DNA of 8,279 bases, from contig NHDJ01000108.1 of the NCBI GenBank assembly GCA_002167265.1, positions 18,309 through 26,587 of the forward strand. Reading direction: 5' to 3'. Of this stretch, positions 1-5,200 are shown one piece after another. Position 1 is the first letter of the stretch. Each line of letters begins with the position of its first letter. The notes below the pieces were generated by a model that was given only the letters and a program-made list of their open reading frames with translations, searched no databases and was not told the origin of the DNA. The DNA comes from Verrucomicrobia bacterium TMED56 (GTDB lineage Bacteria > Verrucomicrobiota > Verrucomicrobiia > Opitutales > Seribacteraceae). A program made the position numbers and the translations under genes.

Positions 1-386
1 TATCTAGCGATACGCCAGAGTCGAGAAACCCTGCCCATGGTTGGATCAAAAGCACCGTTTGTCTTTTCTGCGAGTTGTTTACTGAAAGTAAGGACCTCAA
101 ATAATTCATCAGATACTTTGAGAAATTTGTCAGTAATTGGGGAGTTTGACAGTCTGGAAACTTCACTTTCCGCCGAATAATCACTAAATATTTCATTTAG
201 CCGATTACATTCCGAGAATGCCTGATCTGCAGCTGCTCTGCACAGTTCATAATTATCGTGATCTAATATAATACGAAATCTTGCACCCATGCAATTTTGG
301 CTAAATTCATGATAGTTGTTATTGGCGAATAAAACATTTACGAATCCTAATAATGCAAAGCTGAGGGTCAGGTTAATCATGGACAT
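1..386 (-). CDS. apbE: ApbE family FAD:protein FMN transferase, exported (partial, 3' end beyond window)
   Basis: Reading the minus strand from the ATG at 386 gives 128 residues open to the window edge. Residues 1-21 form a signal peptide (hydrophobic core LTLSFALLGFVNVLF, ending FA before NNNY). There is no lipobox cysteine, so a soluble periplasmic protein is expected rather than a lipoprotein. ApbE landmarks follow in order: the MGARFRI strand near residues 33-39 (family MGT-F), the helix AADQAFSECNRLNEIFSDY at 52-70, SEVSRLSN at 74-81, and the signature TNGAFDPTMG at 109-118 followed by RLWR. ApbE proteins transfer FMN from FAD to a Thr/Ser of extracytoplasmic partners such as NqrB/NqrC, RnfG or FMN-binding-domain proteins. 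The Mg-binding C-terminal part lies outside the window, so catalytic completeness cannot be judged. No partner gene is visible. A second in-frame ATG at 380 would shorten the signal peptide by two residues only. No Shine-Dalgarno sequence precedes either ATG. Confidence 0.9.
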   Translation of the reverse strand, partial: MSMINLTLSFALLGFVNVLFANNNYHEFSQNCMGARFRIILDHDNYELCRAAADQAFSECNRLNEIFSDYSAESEVSRLSNSPITDKFLKVSDELFEVLTFSKQLAEKTNGAFDPTMGRVSRLWRIAR

Positions 387-399
387 TAGTTCTGTAACT

Positions 400-427
400 A
401 TAATATGCGGATGGATTATTCTTTAAA
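400..427 (-). promoter_or_regulatory. Candidate leftward promoter for apbE
   Basis: On the minus strand, TTTAAA (422-427) is followed after 16 bases by TATTAT (400-405). The start would fall near 393, only about 7 bases before the ATG at 386. The -10 is fair and the -35 poor (TTTAAA against TTGACA). TATAGT at 397-402 is an alternative -10. This is a weak call in AT-rich DNA, supported mainly by its position in the only gap upstream of the gene. Confidence 0.35.
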
Positions 428-428
428 T

Positions 429-442
429 AAAATTGTAATTTT
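429..442. promoter_or_regulatory. AT-rich inverted repeat in the divergent intergenic region
   Basis: AAAATT-GT-AATTTT is a perfect inverted repeat with 6-bp arms and a 2-bp spacer. It lies between the two candidate divergent -35 boxes and overlaps the first two bases of the rightward one. It could be an operator half or simply AT-rich promoter DNA. The low sequence complexity limits confidence. Confidence 0.3.
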
Positions 443-463
443 GAGATAAGGTAACCTTCTCAA
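441..463. promoter_or_regulatory. Bulged inverted repeat over the -35 box and spacer (operator candidate)
   Basis: Two nested perfect arms are seen: TTGAG (441-445) with CTCAA (459-463), and inside them AAGGT (448-452) with ACCTT (454-458) around a central A at 453. Bases 446-447 are unpaired on the left arm. The ten paired positions cover the -35 hexamer and the whole spacer of the rightward promoter, where a bound repressor or a MerR-like spacer-binding activator would act. The regulator is unknown and none is encoded in the window. Confidence 0.45.
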
Positions 464-469
464 TATATT
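441..469 (+). promoter_or_regulatory. Candidate sigma70-type promoter of the cytochrome/SUMF1 gene, probably giving a leaderless transcript
   Basis: TTGAGA (441-446), a 17-base spacer, then TATATT (464-469) is a good match to the vegetative bacterial consensus with ideal spacing. Transcription would start near 476-477, on the ATG at 477. That fits the complete lack of a ribosome-binding site there, since the upstream bases are pyrimidine/AT-rich (TTAGTTTTT). The spacer is filled by an inverted repeat, described separately, which suggests control by a DNA-binding protein. Confidence 0.55.
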
Positions 470-476
470 AGTTTTT

Positions 477-2204
477 ATGAAGTTTCCCCAATCCTTAAAA
501 TCACTGACCATACTTTTGGCCCTAACATTTCCACTTTACGGAAAAATTGAATTTATCCGTGATGTGAAACCAATTCTTGAGCACAATTGCATAAGTTGTC
601 ACCGGGCAGGCAACGTTAAAGGAGGAGTTAGATTAGACACCAAGAAAGAGGCATTTGGAGGGGATGAAGTGATCATTCCGGGGAATCCGGAAGATAGCTC
701 TCTTTATTGGACGACCACCCTTCCGCAAGACGACGAGTTGTTTATGCCTCCAATTAAAAATGAGGAAAAGGACTATCCTCTTACAGAATCCGAAAAGAAA
801 ATTTTACATGACTGGATCAAACAAGGAGCACCCTGGCCTGATGGAGAAATTCTGGAAACTCAAAAAAGGCTCCCCAAAAGGGTTGAATTTGTTGAACATA
901 TCCAGCCAATTCTCGAATTGAATTGCGTGGCTTGTCACTATGAAGGCAAGGTCAAGGGTGATTTGCGCCTGGACTCTTTTGAACATGCGTTTGAATCAGA
1001 GCACATCATTGTTCCGGGCGAACCGCTGGACAGTGATTTGTGGGTACTTTGCACACTTCCTCAGGATGATGAAATGTTTATGCCCCCGGAAGGTAATGAT
1101 CCATTGTCTGCGACTGATTTATTTATGCTCCGGCGTTGGATTGAAGAGGGTGCAGACTGGCCTGAATCTGCAACCTTATCACCGCAGAAGAAAAGTTTCA
1201 CAACCCTGGGAATGCTTCCAAAAGATCTTTACAAAGAATTGGGTTTCAAGGCAGGAAAATCACAAGACGAGTTCGCAGCATATCGTCAAGAAATTGAAAC
1301 TTCCAAGTTAAATTTTGAGATGCTGCCTGTTCAAGGCGGTGAATTTTTAATGGGAAGTCCACAGAGTGATGAAAAAAGGGGAGACAACGAACTTATTTCC
1401 CACCAAGTCAAGGTCTCTGATTTCTGGATGGGTAAATATGAGGTTACTTGGGACGAGTATGAGTTGTGGATGATAAATTTGGACAAAGACAATCGTGATT
1501 ATAATGAGAAACCTGTTGATAAAGCAGATAATTTGTCAGATGCGGTAACCAAGCCGACCGCCCCCTATGTCGACATGAGTTTTGGAATGGGAAAGAGTGG
1601 CTATCCAGCAATCTGCATGACTCAGCTTTCCGCTAAAATGTATTGCATGTGGTTGAGTGCGAGGACCGGAGAATTCTACCGACTGCCAACTGAAGCCGAA
1701 TGGGAGTATGCCTGTAAGGCAGGTACCGATACTGCCTACAGTTTTGGGGAAGATTCTGATGATTTATCTAATTACTCATGGCATCTGGGCAACAGCCGAT
1801 TTCAATACCAGCGGGTCGGCTCCAAATCCCCCAATCCATTTGGACTTTATGATATGCATGGCAATGTTTGGGAGTGGGTTCTTGATCAGTTTACGCCTCC
1901 ACCTGCCGACGCACCGGATGAACTGAGGGAAAATCCCATTGTAGCACCCAACACCTTATATCCCAGAGTAGTCAAGGGGGGGTCTTGGGATGATGGGGCA
2001 AGCAGTCATCGTAGTGCCGCCAGAATGGGTTCTGAAGAGGCTTGGAAGCAACAGGATCCACAAATTCCCAAAAGCGTATGGTATCATACAGACGCACTTT
2101 TTGTTGGATTTAGAGTAGTCAGGCCGCGCGAAATACCATCCATTGATGAGGTTGAAAAATTTTGGCCTTCAGAAGAGGATATCAAAGCCATTCCCAGCCG
2201 TTAA
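477..2204 (+). CDS. Exported protein with two PSCyt1-type cytochrome c domains and a C-terminal SUMF1/FGE-fold domain
   Basis: The protein has 575 residues. Residues 1-22 look like a signal peptide (SLTILLALTFPLYG core), so the start at 477 is natural. Cytochrome domain 1 (about 25-123) has C38-I-S-C41-H42, a GGVRLD motif, IIPGNPEDSSL, a probable distal haem ligand M90 in FMPP, and a closing W-I-x-x-GA-x-WP. Domain 2 (about 137-230) repeats this plan with C150-V-A-C153-H154, VPGEP, M202 in FMPP and WIEEGADWP. These match the planctomycete cytochrome C (PSCyt1, PF07635) family, which binds haem covalently in the periplasm. Residues about 279-550 are a SUMF1/FGE-sulfatase domain: GGEFLMGS, KYEVTWDEYE, RLPTEAEWEYA, GLYDMHGNVWEW, RVVKGGSW and VGFRVVRP. 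Where true FGEs carry two catalytic cysteines after GGS, this protein has D506 and H511, so sulfatase activation is unlikely. It is more probably a binding or structural module of a redox protein. It lies 43 bases upstream of the prepilin-like gene, probably in the same transcript. No sulfatase is visible here. Confidence 0.9.
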   Translation: MKFPQSLKSLTILLALTFPLYGKIEFIRDVKPILEHNCISCHRAGNVKGGVRLDTKKEAFGGDEVIIPGNPEDSSLYWTTTLPQDDELFMPPIKNEEKDYPLTESEKKILHDWIKQGAPWPDGEILETQKRLPKRVEFVEHIQPILELNCVACHYEGKVKGDLRLDSFEHAFESEHIIVPGEPLDSDLWVLCTLPQDDEMFMPPEGNDPLSATDLFMLRRWIEEGADWPESATLSPQKKSFTTLGMLPKDLYKELGFKAGKSQDEFAAYRQEIETSKLNFEMLPVQGGEFLMGSPQSDEKRGDNELISHQVKVSDFWMGKYEVTWDEYELWMINLDKDNRDYNEKPVDKADNLSDAVTKPTAPYVDMSFGMGKSGYPAICMTQLSAKMYCMWLSARTGEFYRLPTEAEWEYACKAGTDTAYSFGEDSDDLSNYSWHLGNSRFQYQRVGSKSPNPFGLYDMHGNVWEWVLDQFTPPPADAPDELRENPIVAPNTLYPRVVKGGSWDDGASSHRSAARMGSEEAWKQQDPQIPKSVWYHTDALFVGFRVVRPREIPSIDEVEKFWPSEEDIKAIPSR

Positions 2205-2234
2205 TTATTTAATTCTTGCGGACTGGTGGATTTT

Positions 2235-2255
2235 GGGCTCAATTTAAATGAGCCC
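2235..2255 (+). promoter_or_regulatory. Hairpin overlapping the start codon of the giant prepilin-like gene
   Basis: GGGCTCA (2235-2241) and TGAGCCC (2249-2255) are perfect 7-bp inverted arms around a 7-base loop (ATTTAAA). In RNA the A of the first candidate AUG (2248) sits in the loop and its UG begins the 3' arm. The second in-frame AUG (2257) lies one base past the stem. No run of T follows on either strand, so an intrinsic terminator is unlikely. A translational control hairpin, or a fold that selects the start codon, fits better. Confidence 0.5.
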
Positions 2256-5200
2256 TATGAACAGAAAAATTCCTAGAAAAAAGGCCTGCATATCAGGGGC
2301 TTCAAAAAGGGGGTTTGCCATTGTAATGGCATTGTCTTTGTTGAGCCTGGTATTTTTGCTGGTAATCTCACTCGTCAACTTGGTTGGCATTGACCTGAGT
2401 CTGGCTGACGCAAGGAAAGAGAAGGTTTTAGCACAAGCTCATGCAAGGATGGGTATGATGATTGCAATCGGTGAGTTGCAAAAACACTTGGGACCGGACA
2501 CTCGAGTATCTGCCACTGCTGATATTCTTGATGAAAGGGTTGAATCCGGAAAGAAATTCGAATCTCAATATTATGCCGAGGAAAGCGTATTAAATTTATC
2601 AGAAGCGGTTCCTAAAAATCAGGCGATTGATTTGAATGAGAACGGACAGCTTGATGTGGTTCCTTTTGGTCAAAGATATTGGACCGGGGTTTGGAAGCAC
2701 CGGGCAAGAAGAAAGGGGGTTGCTGATGACAGAAGAGCTGCAAAACCTCTACCTTGGAACAGTGAAACTGCCGATTCTATTAGCTCAACTGCTATGAATG
2801 ACACGGAATTTGATCCCCATCCCGCAGTGGAAGTTTCTTGGCTGGTCAGCGGTAACGAAGGTTGGTCCAAAAAACTTGCTTTCATGCAAAACCCCATGAT
2901 TGCCAAAGATTTTGTGGAAATCCCTGATGGAATTCCGCAAGATCAAAGATACTTCACTGATCCTAATGGAGGAATTTATGGTGCTGACCGCAATGCATGG
3001 ACAGATTATGAAAAAGCAATTTCGAATTTCCTCAAGGATTATGATCATCCTTTGATCGAGCTTTCTGACCCTGAAGATTCTGCAGACATTGTTTGGATTC
3101 TTCGTCGTCCCCTCCTTGAGGAAAATGATGAAGGGCAAAGTTCCTCCGAAGATTGGAAATCGAAACTTCGTGGTGAGCCAGTAAAAGTTAGAAAAACTCG
3201 GATAATCCCACAAGATCCTGCCACCGATGCACTCACAATTCATGGTTCATACGCATATTGGGTTGGTGATCAGGGAGTGAAAACAAAAATCAATATAGTT
3301 AATTCTGAAAAAGAGTCGTCTGACCAACAAAAACAGTTGGACAATTTAACCGTGGCGAGCGAGCCAAACCTGGAATTTTCCGACAACTCTGACTCGAATG
3401 GTGGGCCTGGAACTGGAGGTTTTGGATTAATTTTCGAAGATGATCTGGAAAAAATGAAAGTACAAAGCTTACCCCTTCTCGCAAAAGACGAGAACCTTGC
3501 GGGTGAAGAGAGAGAGAAAACGATTAAATTAGCTGCCCATTATCATTCCCTTTCCAGTGATTCTTATGGCGTTCTTGCTGATGTTCGGACGGGAGGATTA
3601 AAGCGTGATTTGAGTCATGTTTTTGCCAACCAGAAAGATTGGGATGCTTCCCTCGAGCAAAATACGCTTAATTGGGTTGATGATTTTATTGGGTACATCT
3701 TTAAAGACCGCGTCCATTATCTTAAAAGTGTTCCAATGGAACCCAACGCCAAAGCCAACACCTGGAATGATACTGCGACGACAGAATCTATCAATGACTA
3801 CAATGCTATTCTTTCTGGACCATTATGGCGAACTTTGGGTGCATTTCACAATATGTACACTAAATTTGTCAACGGGACTGACCCATCTTCGCTAGTGATT
3901 AGAAATGAGACAGCGGATGCACTTCCTCGGACTACTGGTGACAATATGGTTCTTTTTAACAGTGCGGCAGGCTCGCTACCAAAAACAAGAAGTTCCAGAC
4001 CTTATTGGACGAGGATGCCGGGTGTGAATCCTGTAGTTGCAGTTAATACGAGACTTAATTATTTCCGCACTTTGGATAAACGACCCGGTCCCAAGAATCA
4101 TCCAATACAGCCCATTCTTTTGGAATTTAAATATTCTCAGATTCCAACTTTGAGCGGTGGAAATTTGGCGCTTGCAATGAATCCATCCGTTGCCCTTTGG
4201 AATCCTTATAATGTAACCATGCAATTAGACCAGTTGTTTGTGGAAGTACCTATTCAAAGTGCCAAGATGACATCCTTTAACCCCAAAGAGTTTGACCGAT
4301 GGAGAAAATGGTACATGTACAATTGGCGTGGAGATTTTGGTGATGATGGAAATGGTAATGGTGGTAGTCCCCCACCCCCACCCCCACCCCCACCGCCTGG
4401 TTGGAAAAACTTTGTTGATTTGAATGGAAATGGCAGGAGGGACCCTGGGGAACCCTGGATAGGTGGAAGGGGGCCAGTTGGTTTGCCAGGATTTTTGGGT
4501 CCATCTGGATATTTGCCTTCCTTAATGATGAACTTAAACAACTGGGGAGCTTATCCACCCCACAGTCTTAATGAGTTTGCCCATGCTTTGGAGCAATATG
4601 TACCTCGGGATCTGAACCTGCCGCCATATAAACAAGGCATGAGAAATTTTCCACCCAATCATGTTTGGCCAAGAAGGTCGGGCGAATTTCAACGATATTC
4701 CATGAAATACGACGGGATTTCAAGGTTTCAAATCTTGCATAGCAATGAGCCCATTGATAGTAACCCTGGCTCCGCAAGGTTTGGCCAAGCATCTGTGGTT
4801 CGCGAAAGGCATCTACTGCTAAGAATTGATTCTCTTTCTTTGGCTCCCGGGGAAAAAGGACATTTTACGGTTTCACCCGGCCAAGTTTGGCAATGGACTG
4901 AATTGCCCGATCCCGGTACGACCAAGCAATACCTCGAAGTGATTTTGTCTAATGGAGATGAACAAAGCTCTTTTCTTTGTCGTACCCCAATGTCGGTTGT
5001 TGCAGGAGAACCTTTGGCAGTTGAAAATACATTAACGAGAATTCATGGGGTGCATCCGAACCAGCTTGAGTTTTTCAATCCCAATGATGCAAGTGCGATG
5101 CGACCATTTGGTGTTCATCCGGAACCTAAGGGAATCACCATCTATTCAAGGGCTCCATATTCCCAGCGAATTGGACCGAGTGTTTATCGGGCATCCTTAC

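Noticed and set aside
940..1311. 123-codon open frame on the plus strand in another frame
   Set aside because: It overlaps the second cytochrome domain, whose CxxCH and FMPP motifs are intact in the main frame; its own translation is compositionally odd with no motif.
477..2204. Active sulfatase-maturing formylglycine-generating enzyme
   Set aside because: Both catalytic cysteine positions are replaced (D506, H511) and no sulfatase gene is in the window, so only the fold, not the activity, is claimed.
2205..2255. Intrinsic terminator between the cytochrome/SUMF1 gene and the giant gene
   Set aside because: The GGGCTCA/TGAGCCC stem is not followed by a T-run on either strand and overlaps the next start codon, so termination is not supported.
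2785..3243. 152-codon open frame on the minus strand
   Set aside because: It lies wholly antisense to the conserved N-terminal third of the giant gene, has no plausible start signal and encodes no recognisable motif; the sense frame carries clear family signatures here.
4254..4558. Two minus-strand frames containing poly-Gly or Gly-Val repeats
   Set aside because: The repeats are simply the complement of the (CCCCCA)4 polyproline tract read in other frames, not independent glycine-rich genes.
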